Source: Clitoria ternatea (Eukaryota; Streptophyta; Magnoliopsida; Fabales; Fabaceae). From it: a DNA stretch of 64,000 bases. Below the pieces are notes generated by a model. The model had not been told where the DNA came from. It ran no database searches and was given only the letters and a program-made list of their open reading frames with translations. The position numbers and the translations under genes were made by a program. Shown one piece after another: positions 1-13,169 of the stretch (the first letter of the stretch is position 1; each line of letters opens with the position of its first letter). The stretch lies in the NCBI GenBank assembly GCA_037962975.1, contig CM075675.1, forward strand, positions 7,450,001 to 7,514,000, written 5' to 3'.

Positions 1-76
1 ATCTTTTAGAATAACAGTGTCGTCCCTGAAAATTATATCATTTCTTATACCCTAAATAGTCAAAATAGTAGCAACC

Positions 77-316
77 ATAGCATAATGAGTCCATGTTTAC
101 TACCATTATCAAAATCGAATCTCAAAATACAATCAAAATGACCTTTACAATCATTAGGCATAATTGAATAGAAACTCATCCAATCATAACACAATCATAG
201 CATAATGAGTCCATGTTTACTACCATTATCAAAATCCAATCTCAAAGTACAATCAAAATGACCTTTACAATCATTAAGCATAATTGAACAGAAACTCATC
301 CAATCATAACACAATT
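77..316. repeat. Two-copy 120-bp direct tandem repeat
   Basis: Copies at about 77-196 and 197-316 both begin with atagcataatgagtcc and differ at only a few positions (for example tcgaat versus tccaat, aggcat versus aagcat). The unit has no long ORF. It lies in the AT-rich stretch 1-1063 upstream of the first visible response-regulator exon, which is either a long intron or 5' flank. I see no receiver-domain N-terminal exon in that stretch. Confidence 0.85.
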
Positions 317-1063
317 TCATAAGGAGTATAAGGTTTTCCAAGTAAAAGAAAAATATGAGAACTAGTCTCCACACCTGTAAAAGGCGTAGAGTCCATATGT
401 ATTATTAAGAACAACACTACATCTAGACGAATTATGTTTAGTTTGAACTTGATCAAATTAAAACCTCTATCCAAGAACCACCACTTTCAACCGGACAACA
501 TTAGACTAAAATAACCACACTAAAGAATGATCTCATAGGTGTGGGCGCTGGTGCATAAGACTATACACAAGTTTCACTTGAGTAATAACCAACAAAAAAT
601 TTCATCCATATCCAAGAATCTTAAATAGCCTCACGAAAACCAAAAAAACCTTAGAGCATGATATAAAAATATCAACAACTCCTCTTCCTAGACAAATAAT
701 TCTTTGCACCATTTTAAATCCCAAACTCACTCATTTCTAACTGAGTCACTGTTGCATTTTGTTGTGTTATTATTAAGAGTAGCGGTTGATAGCTAGACTT
801 GAACTCTTGCTATTAAATATTTTATTTTTTTAATTTGAATTTGTTAATTGTTAATATGAGCAATTAAATTACACAAGCTTAGATAATTATTCAACTGTCA
901 ACACATGAATCTAACGAGTTAAAATACAGTTTTTAAGATAAAATTATTTTTAAAATTATTAAAAAATAAAGCTCGAGTGAGAGAAGCATGATGAAATAGG
1001 ATAAAAAAGATGTGATCAAAACAACTGGTGCATTCTTAACACTTGTTTCTTTTGTTTCATACA

Positions 1064-4000
1064 GTAATGTCATCAGATAGCAGAGGGAGTGTAATATCCA
1101 GGAGTTTAGACAACGGTGCTGCACATTATATTTTGAAACCCATTTGCATTGATAGCTTGAAAGACATTTGGCAGTATGCAATGGTTGCAAGGAAGGGGAA
1201 CCTACTAGCAGGTGACAAGACTATTGTTAAGGAAGTTAACTCTCCTGCAACTCCAATAGTAACGACTGAGAGTAAAACAAAAAGGAAGTATGAGCAAAGA
1301 AACAGTACTGAAATGAATGACCAAAGTAATGATGAAGCCTGCTCAAGACTTGTAAAGAAACCAAAGGTTGTTTGGACTACATACCTTCACAACCTCTTTC
1401 TCCTTGCCATAGAGCACATTGGATTTGACAGTAAGTAATCATATGCAAATTTTAGTTTCTCTCATTAGATAAAAGTTTTGGACTCTTTAACAGTTACTTT
1501 AATCTTATATTCCTTCTAAGGTGATTGCTTCTTATATGCTTTTCTTTCAATTCTTTCAGGGGCGGTGCCAAAGAAAATTCTGGAAATCATGGATGTGCCA
1601 AATTTAACAAGAGAAAATATTGCTAGTCACTTACAGGTTTGTTTAATTCTCAATTAACTTTTATTCTATGACATGGTAGAATCTAAACAATGTTGATCTA
1701 CCTATTTAATTCTTACTTTCCATTTTGATAATTATACAGAAATCATTATAATTAGTCCTTCAACTGAGGGTATTTGACCGTGAATGATATTCATCTATGT
1801 TCTGCTACCTTTTATTGCAAGTTCTAATGTTTATATATACGACCATAACACATTGCAGAAGTATCGCAATTTCCTGAAAAAAGTGGCAGATAAAGGACAA
1901 GTTGGAGGTTTATCTAGTAGAGCTCAAAAGTCAAGATTTGCTTCTGGCCTTTCAGAATCAATGCTAAGAGACCTCCAAACAATAACTAAAGGACTACATG
2001 TTCCCGTGGAGCAGTATCTGAGAAGTTCTAATTATGCTTTCAAGCCTTCAAGCCAAGTTTCAACAAGTTCTTATGTGACTACCCCACTTGGAACTGGTCA
2101 TCAATTTCCCTATTCATTGCACAAAGGGTTGAATTTAATGCTCCAAAACCAGCACAATGAGTATTTGAATCAAGCTAGATTTCGACAATCAAGCTTTGTA
2201 CCAAGCAACGAAGGGGCCGCTAGTATGCAGGAGAAAATCTTTGGAAACTATAATTCAAACCACTTTTACAATGCTGGTGATGTTGTCTTCCCAGAATTTG
2301 GAATGAGTCTTGACTTGATGAGTTCAACAAATGGCCTGTTAGGAGGTTCGACATATGGTGACCTAATGAACCAAAATTATGGTAATTCATTGGGAAATCA
2401 TCAAAACTTTAGTTATGTTCAAGGAAATAGGAACTTGGAATCTTTGAATAACAACTCTACTAACAATATTCCATGGGCTACTTCTACTTATGGCCCCAGC
2501 AGTAATATTCAAGTGATTGCTAGTGGATTACAAATGGAGAGTACTAAAGAAGGGTGTAACAGTGTTGGCGCTAGCACAGTGGATCCTATTGGAAGTAAAA
2601 ATAGCTTTGGCTTGACCAATAAGACTACTCAACACACAAATATGAATGTTGCAATGACATCTTCAGGAAATGGAAACATTGGTTTGGCTCAAGGAGATTT
2701 TGTTTCTGCTTCAGCTAATGCAAGTGAGGTTCCACAAGCTCTAATTACTAATAATGGGACTTCGGTAGAAAATGTTTCTAGGATCTCACAATTGCCTCAG
2801 CAAAAAAGTGTCAATTTGTCTGAGAATAAGCATCAGGGTAATGCCTCTTCACTTGGTGAGGGTATGGGCACACACTTCGAGGATGACCTTTTTGAGATTT
2901 TCCTGACTCCAGAAGACGTGAATCTTCTCAAAGAGGTAACCTAGATTTAGAATTTGGAATATACACACATGTATAAAGATGTTATATTTTTACTGGGTTT
3001 CATATTATAAGTTGCTAAACTAAAAACGAAATATTTTATTTTATAAACACCTATAAAAAAATTAGGATGTTATAATTTTTCTTAGTTTATTTTTAAACAT
3101 TTAATGTTTTTACATTTATATAATTAATATTTGATTGTGAAATTTAATTTTAAATAAGAATAAATTTAAATGAATGGAATTATCTTTTACAATATCAAGA
3201 GAATAATTACTAATTTAAAACTATGTGTCATTAAGGGTATATAATATGAAAAAAAAATATTATATTGTAGAATTTTAAATCGTTGTTGTAATGGTGATGC
3301 AAGAAAAAAATTATATTACACTAAGTTGCAGATAAATGTGATTGATGCTCCTGCCATTAAAATTAGCAGTTGAAATTATAATAACACAAAAAAATGATGA
3401 CAAATTTAAAATTATTATGATTTGAATGATTACTTCATCCACTGAAGTGTTGCCTCTCACTTGATCCCATGGTTATAGAAAATCCTTGGCTAGAGTTTAA
3501 TCTTTTCAATCCATGCTTATATGATTCTTATAATAGCAAGAAAATTTAATACTCCAATGTCATATTTCCTTGGTATTCACCATTGATATTTTTGTTATGT
3601 TAATCAGATTGCAGAGAGCCTGAATGCAAGTGAATTTTCATCCCTTGAACAGGTACACTATTATTATATGATATGATATTGAAAAGACAATGACACAGCC
3701 AAAATTAGTACCATAATAACATTTATACAATAAGTTGTGACTCATTTAACCATATAAGCTAGCTTTGAATATGAATATCTCCCCACGTAACAGCCGTAGT
3801 TAAAGCAAAAACAACATCTATATGCAAATTCCTTTCTACCTATGTCTCATTGAACCCAAGTATTTGACTCAATTAATCCTCATATTACAACAGTCGAACA
3901 GAGATGGTGATGTGATTGTTGATGCTAACCCAACAAAAAGTACATTAAATCTGCCAGACAAGTTCCTAACAAGCTCTCACGAAAATTCAGATCTGGTAAG

Positions 4001-4570
4001 TCTCATTGTTCCAAACTCTCCATTAATTGAGTATGTGTTTAAGGTTCTTCCTCTAACGAATGTACACAGAATTAACTCCTCTATATTTATAGGAAAATAT
4101 TAAATAGAGAGAATATACTTAGTTAAGAATAAAAATGATTTTATTTAATTTGAAGATATTTTTACTTTCGATTTGATGATATTAATCCGTAAACACTAGT
4201 TAAAAACACAAAAAATTAAGTGGAATATTTTCTCTTAGTGGATATAAGTAAATGAACAAATATTAGTATAGAATGCTTTTCACAGGTTATACAGTTAAAT
4301 TTGTTTCATCTGCATAACCCAAGTTCTATTTGATATCTAGCTGGGAGGTGATAGCGGAATTGTGAACACAGAACCCTTTGACAAGTTGATGATGGAATTG
4401 GACAATATTTTCACAAGTAATTCAATTGAACAGGCGCGTCAACTTGCATAAAATTGTTTATGTTATTGAAATACATTTTGGAAATGCTTCTAACATGGAA
4501 TATTCTTTCAATATTAATGTAGGATTGGGATGAACTTGTTGAAACCTTCTTTGGTGATAAGGCAAACTAG
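1064..4570 (+). CDS. Type-B two-component response regulator (ARR-B type transcription factor), 5'-partial
   Basis: Type-B response regulators are nuclear transcription factors that receive phosphate from the cytokinin phosphorelay and bind DNA through a GARP/Myb domain. Proposed exons: 1064-1430, 1560-1636, 1859-2935, 3608-3652, 3894-3995, 4341-4433, 4523-4570; all junctions are GT-AG except the last intron, whose donor reads CAG|GCGCGT. The first visible exon starts after acceptor catacag, so the first ATG of the open frame (1043) is intronic. It encodes the receiver C-terminus (VMSSDSRGSV, then YILKP with the conserved Lys-Pro), a KR-rich linker and the start of GARP (KKPKVVWTTYLH). The next two exons supply AVPKKILEIMDVPNLTREN and IASHLQ/KYRNFLKK. 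Exon 1859-2935 is Asn/Ser/Gly-rich, like the usual C-terminal activation region. The receiver N-terminus with the phospho-acceptor Asp is not in the window. In the GARP helix WTxELH reads WTTYLH (Glu to Tyr). The frame stays open through a long exon, so it is probably functional. Family assignment is strong; subtype is not assigned. Confidence 0.85.
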
Positions 4571-7562
4571 AAGGAATGGGATCGAGGATCTCCATGGATG
4601 GTGAAATTGAATGTATATATAATGTAATAATCTCATCCATTAAAGTGACTATAAATCATTAAAGAGATTAATCTTTGTCATTAAGGGGTCTGTGTATACC
4701 TTAAAACTGATTTTATATATTAAGTAAGACACCAACTAAAGATAGATGTGTGTATGAGAAACTTTGAATAAGTTGCATTTGTAACATCTAAAATATTACT
4801 TTTAATATATAAATTTTATATTTATAATGTTTAAGAAATTCTATTATAATAGTTTTTCTATTCAATAAAAGCATTAAAGTTTGAATCTAACATTTTAGGT
4901 AAACTATTCAAATTCCGTGTCAGTGGATTGATTTTGGTAGATAAACTTTGCTAATAAATCATGCATATTTTAGTTTTTTTTTCCCCTGTTTGATATACTA
5001 CAATTTAATTAGGCTTGATTTGGACATAACTATTATCCCCAGATTTTAACATAACAGCTAGAACGTTTTCTTCATTATATTCCTTTAGAAATAAACTAGA
5101 CCATTTTCTTCATTGTATATAAATAAACTTTGATTAATTTATTGTTCGGTATCATCTTTTACTATATTCGCTTGGATCGATGAATAATTTGAAAAGACAA
5201 CTAAAATAAAATGTGGGTATATTTACATATGTGAACCGTATTGAAAGAAATAACTTTAATACAATGAATGTATTAAAGAAAACTTTAACGAAATTAATAC
5301 AAAGTTATTTCAATTGAATTAGTGATAAGGATTTTGACTAAGAATGCAATTACACTAATATTTAGTATGAAAAATCTTTAAACCTTTAGTTTTATTTGAA
5401 TCCTAATAAGATATACAAATAAAGAAGAAATTTTCTTTACAGGGAGAGTGATAAGGAATGAAGGGGTCGTTTCATCTCTTGATTTAGTGCTAATTTAGGT
5501 ATTTGTTTGGTTCTTAAGGCCAAAGGATATCCGTATGGCTAAGGATGGAGGATCACAAAATTTGTGTAGAGTATGATTCATGGATTGCGGTTAAATTTAT
5601 AAAGGGAAATTGTTCAAAGCTATATCATTGCTCTAGTATCTGATATGAGTAAAAAAGAACAACTTATTAGTTATTAAATAAAATAATTTTTTATAAATAT
5701 TTTTAGATTTATTTATTTATTTTTAAATATATTTTTAGATATCTTTTAATTTTTTTAAGTGAGTTTGTAATATTTTTATGAGTGTTTAGGCCATTATAAC
5801 AGTTAATGGAAGTTTACGTCAAGTTTTAATGTTAAAAAAGTTAAATAGTTAGTGGAATACAATAAAAACATTCATATGTGAGAATTAATTTTCTTTAGGA
5901 TTTGATTAATTTCTTAAAGCTTATAAATAGAATTTTATGTAAAACAAAGAAATCAACTTGAGTTTGAGTATGTGAAGTTTCTTAGTTCTTAAAGTTTGAT
6001 CTTATCAAGACAATTTGTCTTGTGACGATCTAAAATGATCTTATCAAAAAAACTTGTGGCGATCAAAGTAATGTTATCAAGTTTACTTGTCACAATCAGT
6101 CTATGACTTATCACTAATCTTTTTATGTATTTTTGAGTGTGACATCAATATCTTTCTTAAAAAAATATACTTCCTTAGAACTGAAATTTGAGGCGATCCG
6201 TGCTCATTCGTGTTAGTATCATTAAGGAGATCAGAGAGCTCCTTACTTCATTGGCAATGTTCCATAATTTATATTTTTTGTGAAAGGAATATGCATTTCG
6301 ATTTCTTAGCTAATCTTGGTCATTCTCATGATTCGAATTTTGTTTTGTTTTCCTCTTGTCCTTCATCCCTTTACCCTCTTGTTGTTGAGGATACTAGAGG
6401 TGTGTTGTTTCCATAATTTGTGGTTGATGTTTAATTTCTGTTTTAGGCTTAGCCCTTTTGAATATAAAAAACAAAAAAAGAAATTTTCTTTATAGGCTAC
6501 AATGAATATGAAGTTTAATCAATAAACACTTAAGCAAATATAAACATACATTGAAGGAGAGGTCCCTGATTTGAATGCTCCTACTTGAAAGTTGTAATAA
6601 CATTATGTAAGTTGTAGTTTTAGGCATTTGTGATTCCATTAATTGCTACTACACATCATAAATATCTTAGAATTTATGATTCTCACATGTTTTTCAGTAG
6701 TAAGAGAAACTTACCTTTATCCATGAGAGACCCAATAAGAATGAGTTTTTCTGTCTCCTTTCTCAATCTGCCTCTTGGCCCTTCTTTTCTTACTACACTC
6801 TTTCTTGATGGTTAATTGTGAGTAACCTTTATAGCAAAGGCAGACCCTTTTATTTCCCTTATTAACCAACTTCCATCAAGTTGGTTACCATTAGTTTAAT
6901 ATTAATATTATAAAATTAACTTCCTATACTAACCAATAGGTCCCTTTGCTTGATGCTTGCAACACTCCAAACACATGTTCCAAGTCCTTTCTTGATGCTT
7001 CTTGGCTTTGGGAATTTTTTTTCTCTTGAGGCATTGGTATGGTCTTCACAAAGTAGTTGATTATGGGTAAAAAGCATCAACTAGATAATACCTGGTATTA
7101 TATCGGGTCTATTTACTGTGCATTGTTAAACACGTCAGATTAATTTAAGACATTTATGTCATTGTTTGAATATGCAATGCATGCCAAATCCAAAAATCTT
7201 GCGAAGCTACCATCTTAGCATTAGTTTAGCTTCCCTTGATCACCATAATAGAATTGATGCTACCAGACAATTTTTTTGTTCCAAGTGCATGCAATTAATA
7301 CTTCCTAACATACCTAAAAAACTACATGCTTGCTTTATTTGCAATAGATGTTAAATGTCATTGTTGTTTGACTTTCTTAATTACTCACTCCCAAATATTC
7401 ATATACACCTTTTACAAACCTTTCTAGGCATTCCAGTGCTCTCACCAATATGCATATAATTGATGTGGGCTGAAATTGATGTTAAGTCAATATAAATGAT
7501 TTTATATAAGAACAATCGACAAGTGAACCAACCTACCGTGGTAGTTTTAAAAAGGGAGTAAG
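4571..7562. other. AT-rich intergenic stretch, no gene recognised
   Basis: This holds the presumed 3' flank of the response regulator and about 3 kb of AT-rich DNA. Small open frames at 6210-6416, 6630-6815 and 7166-7354 show no recognisable domain or splice context. The stretch around 5760-6240 (ending in tgttagtatcattaagg) has the look of an old LTR/primer-site region, but I could not pair it with a second repeat or a target duplication. Confidence 0.5.
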
Positions 7563-10500
7563 TGTAACACCCTCTGTTACACCTTAATAAATTCTAGAAA
7601 AACTCGTAATTTTTTTTAAAGATATGATTGTTAAAAAGAAACTATCAGAATAAATTATATACATTATTTCTGAAATACCTCACAAATATTATTAAAACTT
7701 TATAAAGTATATGTACATTCATCCGAAGAAAATAAACATTAAACATTATAAGAAAGAGAGGAAACTCCATGGCCCAGAAGCAGTTACTTATTAACATTAT
7801 TTATTCATTGGACCACGGTATTCATACCGAGCTCCCTTTCTAGAACGTGCTATATTTACTGCCGATATTCTTCGATCCTTCCCTCTGAACCATCAATTTA
7901 AAACATGTGAAACAAAAACACAGAGAAAGGAGTGAGAAACAGAATATAATATTCTCGATTAAGACATAAGCAACAAAGGGTTTTCACAAACCAATACATA
8001 ATAATATCAATCACAATCACATACACAATCAATTATGAATGCATGAATGTTATGCAATATCTTCATCATAACTTACCTATATATGTGGGCCCTTAAATTT
8101 TAATTTGCACTGGGCCAACCAGGAGTTTACACTGTTCCATAAGTCCGGATAATAATAATATGAACAACTCAACTGGCATGGAAACACTTAGAGATTAGTC
8201 AGATTGAGAAAGTTTTTATTGTGAAAGTACCCGTCACTAGGGAGCTACCCCAGGTCCCCTGAAGCACCCTTTCACACCCTCTCATCCCAAGGCTCGTAAT
8301 TAAGCCTCCTCTAATGTATCCTCGGTTTCTATAATCCGTCCCCAGACAATATTATTTCATTTCACTTTAATGATTCATGATGCATGAACTACTCGCGTAT
8401 TGAGTTGGTTAAGGCTTTTAGAAACTCAATTATTAAATCCCTTAAAGGTTTACAATATCATTTCAATAAACTGTACATTTTCTCAATTCTCTGAATTTCT
8501 GTCCCACAGAAATAAATTTGGTACAGTTTTCAAATCTCACTGAAATTGAGTTTCTAAGCCTTAAATATCTAAAAACTTTATCATATAAAACTTTACATAA
8601 TCTTTCTCAAATTAAATCTTAACAAAATCAAATTTAGGAATCTCAATTATTTCCAAATATCTTTAATTATTAAGTTGGAAAAAATAAAATAATTTTCTTT
8701 TGAAAAAATTTTGTTTTATTAAAAGAGAATAATTATTAACAAAAAATACTTAACATTACAAAATTTTTCTTTAACTCAAGATTTAATTAAATAAATTCTC
8801 ATAAAATGTTTTCTTTCTAAAATAAATACTAATTTTTTTATTCTAACTATTGAAAATAAAGTTAATAAAAATAATTTCTAAGAAGGAATAAAAGATAATA
8901 AAATTTAAAGAGTAAGGTAAGAAATTCTTACTTAATTTTAGCTTTCCGTCATGCTCGCTATATGCTCAAACTCCACATTACAATATCATCAATCAAAATT
9001 AAGCAATATCAATCATAACTAAATATCATCAATCAATCAATCATAATCAAATCATAATTAAATCAATTAAATATCATTAATACATATCATAATACAAAAT
9101 TTAAAGATTATTAATATAATTAATTTGAGTCATTTTGGTCAATTCCTCACATAGGTATATGTAAGTCCATATAATCCAGTCCTTGCATAGGTATAGTTCA
9201 GTCCGTATGGGTCATAATGGTCCAAGTCCTTGCATAGGTATAGTCCAGTCCATATAGGTCATAATGGTCCAAGTCCTTGCATAGGTATGTTAGAGTTAGT
9301 TAAACCGGATATTTAATTTAAAATTTATTAAAATTGTTAAGTTAAAAAGTTAATATTTTAAAATAATATTATTAAATTTAAAAGGAGTAGGGGACTCCTC
9401 CCATTATTCTTATGTCTTTTCATATTATCCTCTTATCTCACTCCCCTTTACCTTGAATTGTTACCCAAAATGGATTTGCTTTGCGCCTCCGATTTCTAGA
9501 AATATTAATACTAATCTTATTTCAGTATAAGCATAAGACGAAGATTAAGATTACTACTTAAAACAGAAATGATAAATTTTGAATAGTGAATAGTGAATAA
9601 TGAATAGTGAATAGTAAATCGTGAATAGTAACAGTAAATAGTAAAACGTGAATAGTAATAGTAAACAGTAAAATGTGAATAGTAACAGTAAATAGTAAAT
9701 CATGAATAGTAATGGTAAATAGTAACAGTAAATAGTAATTTACTATTTGAATAGTAATTTACTATTGAAATAGTAATTTACTATTGAAATAGTGTTTACT
9801 ATGCAGAATAGTAACTTAAAATAATATTATTTCCAGTATAATAACAGATTTCTAAAAACGATATAAAAATAACCCAAAAAAATATAAAAGAGAAGTATTC
9901 TTACCTTAGGATTTTGGCAGAACCTTCTCTCCAAAAACTTTTCTTCTCTCTCTCACTTCCACCATTATCTCACTAGCACTACTATATTAAGAAAACTTAA
10001 TCTGAAATTGTGAATTCTAAAGAAGAAATCCTTCGGTATTTATAGGAAAAAAATTTACTATACATTCCATTATTTTAATATAAAAGTACTATGCATTTTT
10101 GAATTTTTTATTCCAGGTTACTGTGCATCTTTTGAAAATTTAATACATGCACAGTAATTTGCATAGTAATTGTCGGCAAAATTATTAAGTCAAATAGTAA
10201 CCCTTCACTCGGTATATTTTAAATATTCAAAATGAGTCCTTTTTGAAATTTAGCGATATTATATCAGTCCTCACTAATTTTATAATAAGTAATATAAAGT
10301 TAAAATTTTAAAAATCTAAAATTTTCTGTTAATAAAAATTTATTGATACGTTTCCAATTTTTTAATGATTGGAAAAAATCAAGATTTTTCTCAAACTGAT
10401 AATTTTTAGATAAGTCTACTTGAAACGGATTTTAAAAAATTTTCTTATAATTTAAATTCACTTTCTTATAAATATTTTTAATTTAAGTCACTTATATGAA

Positions 10501-10647
10501 TTTAAAATTATTTAAAAAAATATTATTTTATTAAAAAAATTCCAAAATTCCAAAAAATATAAATAATACGTAGGTTAAAAAGTTCTAAAGAACCATAATT
10601 TAATTCCTTCAAAATTTTAATATAAAAATAAAAATAGGGGTGTTACA
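7563..10647 (-). repeat. 3' LTR of the Tekay-like element
   Basis: This 3085-bp repeat is nearly the same as 15737-18834; I see scattered substitutions and small indels, which I judge to be a few percent. It contains degenerate AT-rich sequence, a run of short direct repeats tgcataggtatagtccagtcc around 9150-9290, and the aatagtaaa array at 9585-9800. A likely TATA-type promoter lies on the minus strand near 10030-10045 (sense ttcctataaataccgaagg), about 600 bp inside the LTR start. Confidence 0.93.
9585..9800. repeat. aatagtaaa-type short tandem array inside LTR
   Basis: Degenerate repeats of gaatagtaaatagtaa, with interspersed acgtg, run for about 215 bp and end in three gaaatagtaatttacta half-palindromes. 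The right LTR has the same array at 17757-17990 with different unit counts. The diverged solo LTR carries its reverse complement near 30790-31070. Confidence 0.85.
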
Positions 10648-10649
10648 AC

Positions 10650-10661
10650 TCTACTTCCCTT
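10650..10661 (-). promoter_or_regulatory. Candidate polypurine tract of the Tekay-like element
   Basis: Immediately upstream (minus-strand sense) of the 3' LTR start lies aagggaagtaga, nearly all purine and ending two bases before the LTR boundary at 10647. This is where plus-strand DNA synthesis would be primed in a gypsy element. Confidence 0.6.
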
Positions 10662-10691
10662 AGAAAATTTTGTCCTCGAAATTTACATTAA

Positions 10692-11153
10692 TCAGTAAAA
10701 CAAATGAGGATGAGACTCTTTCATCTCAGTTTCTAGTTCCCATGTAGCATCTTCTCCTCTCGTTCCACTCCAAATAACCTTTACAAGCGGAATTGTCTTG
10801 TCTCTTAATTGTTTTATTCTTCTGTCACCTATTTTAACAGGTGGTGCATCATATGTAAGATTATCTTTAACTTGTATGACATCAGGTTCAATAACATGTG
10901 TAGGATCAGATATATACTTTCGCAAGTTTGACACATGAAAAACATTATGGATATTAGAAAGAAAAGGTGGTAATGCTATTTGGTAGGCAAGGGGACTAAC
11001 TTTATGAATTATTTGGTATGGACCGATAAATCTAGGAGTTAGTTTTCGAGATTTTATTGCCCGACCGACCCCAGTCATAGGTGTGACTTTCAAGAATACA
11101 TGATCGCCTTCTTGAAATTTGAGCGGCTTTCTTCTTTTGTCACAGTAACTTTT
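10692..11153 (-). pseudogene. Integrase C-terminus with chromodomain-like tail
   Basis: This continues the integrase frame downstream of the amber stop at 11154-11156. It shows the conserved core KLTPRFIGPYQI, the segment NIHNVFHVSNLRKY found near the end of gypsy integrases, then a tail with VKVIWSGTRGEDATWE ending in HPHLF. That tail matches the chromodomain-type end of Tekay/Del chromoviruses, a module thought to guide integration to particular chromatin. The frame closes with a stop just before the polypurine tract. Confidence 0.85.
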
Positions 11154-12107
11154 CTACCTGCTCTGTGTTGCCTTCATCTTTTCCTGAACTATTTTGATTT
11201 TATCCGTGGTTTGTTGTACCAACTCTGGTCCTAGCATCAAGTTTTCACCAGTCTCAAACCAACATAGCGGGGTCCTACATTTTCTTCCATATAATGCTTC
11301 AAAAGGTGCCATGCCAATGCTAGCATGGAAACTGTTGTTGTAGGTAAACTCCACATATGGTAAGAATTGATTCCAACTTCCTTTATGCTCTAACACACAA
11401 GCTCGTAACAAGTCCTCTAGAGATTGGATTGTTCTTTCTGATTGTCCATCCATCTGAGGATGATATGCTGAACTTAGACGCAGTCTTGTTCCCAAAGCCT
11501 TGTGCAAGCTCTTCCAGAATTGTGATGTAAAACGAGGGTCCCGATCAGAAATGACACTTGAAGGAATTCCATGCAATCTCACAATCTCCTCGATGTATAA
11601 TTTTGCCAGCTTCTCCATAGAGTAACGAATGTTGATGGGAATAAAGTGGGCAGACTTTGTTAGTCTATCAACTATTACCCATATTGAATCATGTCCTAAT
11701 GGAGTTTTGGGTAGAGAAGTCACAAAATCCATGGTAATGCCATCCCATTTCCATTCCGGTATTTCCATTGATTGTAGCATTCTAGGGGGTTTTTGGTGTT
11801 CTACTTTAACCTTCTGACAAATTAGACATGCAGCCACGTACTCTGCCACTGCTTTCTTCATTCCAGGCCACCAAAATAACTTCTTCAAATCTTGATACAT
11901 TTTAGTAGCTCCGGGATGAATGCTCATATAATTTTTGTGTCTTTTTTCCAGAATTGCTTTCCTCAACTCCTCTTGATCAGGGATACACACTCGATCTTTA
12001 TACCTCAGTAATTGGTCATTTCTTACATTGAACTCGACTTCTTTTCCTTGTTTCAAAAGTTCTTTCTTTTCTTGTAGGAATTCATCATCTCGTTGAGCCT
12101 CTAAAAC
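11154..12107 (-). pseudogene. Integrase zinc-binding and catalytic core
   Basis: The segment has an HHCC-type zinc region (HPGATKMYQDL, WWPGMKK, CLICQKVK) followed by the DDE core: Asp in TMDFVTSLP, Asp in VISDRDPRF and Glu in GQSERTIQSLED. All three catalytic acidic residues are present. GMAPFEALYGRKCRTPLCW is a hallmark of plant gypsy integrases. It is cut off upstream by the ochre stop at 12108-12110 and downstream by the amber stop at 11154-11156. Both stops lie in the same frame, so these are point mutations rather than frameshifts. Confidence 0.92.
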
Positions 12108-13169
12108 TTACCTCAGGAATTCATTTGTCACTTGCAACGCTCCTAATCTGTAGCTGTTAGCATTAACCTTTACTGCTAGGTTAAGATCTCTGAAGTTCTC
12201 TATTAATTCCAGCTCTTTAATCATCATTGTGGACGCATGTAGAGACTTTCGACTTAAAGCATCAGCTACTATGTTCGCTTTTCCAGGATGGTATTGCAAC
12301 TCAAAGTCGTAGTCCTTTAAGAACTCCATCCATCTCTGTTGCCTCATGTTTAACTCCTTTTGGTCGAATAAATACTTGAGACTCTTATGATCGCTAAACA
12401 CATCAAATGTTGCACCGTATAGATAATGCCTCCAAATCTTTAAGGCAAAAACTACGGCGGCTAACTCTAAGTGATGGGTAGGGTAGTTAATCTCATGTTG
12501 CCTTAATTGGCGCGACGCATAGGCTACAACCTTCTTGTCTTGCATGAGTACACTTCCTAGTCCTTGTTTAGACGCATCACAGTAAACTTCAAAACTTCAA
12601 TATGGATCAGGGAGTACTAACACCGGTGCAGAAGTAAGTCGATCTTTCAGCTCTTAAAAACTATTCTCGCATTGTGTCGTCCATACAAAAGGTTCTCCTT
12701 TCCGTGTTAGCTTGGTCAGTGGGTATCCTAACTTTGAAAATCCTTCAATGAATCTCCTATAGTATCCAGTCAAACCCAAGAAACTTCTAATCTCAGTGAT
12801 TGTGGTTGGTCTCTCCCATTTTAAAACTGCTTCCACCTTGGAAGGGTCTACAACTATTCCTCCTTGACTAATTACATGTCCTAAAAAGTTCACTTCTTCC
12901 AACCAAAATTCACACTTCGACAACTTTGCATACAGTTGTTTCTTTTTCAGGATTTCCAACACGACCTTCAAATGTTCAACATGTTCTTCTCTGCTTTTAG
13001 AGTACACTAATATATCATCAATGAACACCACTACAAATTTATCTAGATATGGATGAAAAATCCTATTCATGTAATCCATGAATACGGCTGGTGCATTAGT
13101 TACACCAAAAGGCATTACTAGATATTCGTAATGGCCATAGCGTGTTCTAAAAAATAGTTTTTGATACAT
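12108..13169 (-). pseudogene. Reverse transcriptase (C-terminal half) and RNase H
   Basis: The RT part begins FFRTRYGHYEYLVMPFG and includes the catalytic FIDDILVYS and the thumb segment FLGLTGYYRRFI. An ochre stop at 12654-12656 and an opal at 12597-12599 lie in the RT-RNase H connection. RNase H follows with VVAYASRQL, the HHLELAAVVFALK stretch and DALSRKSLHAS at its end. The frame closes at the ochre stop 12108-12110. The join to the upstream RT half is a frameshift within a run of six T (minus strand, 13149-13154). Confidence 0.92.

Noticed and set aside
1043..1063. ATG at 1043 as the start codon of the response regulator
   Set aside because: It falls in the pyrimidine-rich acceptor region that ends in catacag. 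The receiver domain clearly enters mid-domain, so earlier exons must exist outside or far upstream.
933..1190. 85-residue minus-strand ORF opposite the first response-regulator exon
   Set aside because: It is antisense to a clearly coding exon and to AT-rich intron, with no recognisable domain.
5760..6420. Possible old copia or gypsy LTR near tgttagtatcattaagg
   Set aside because: No second copy, no TG...CA pair with target duplication and no pol motif could be found, so it is only mentioned in the intergenic entry.
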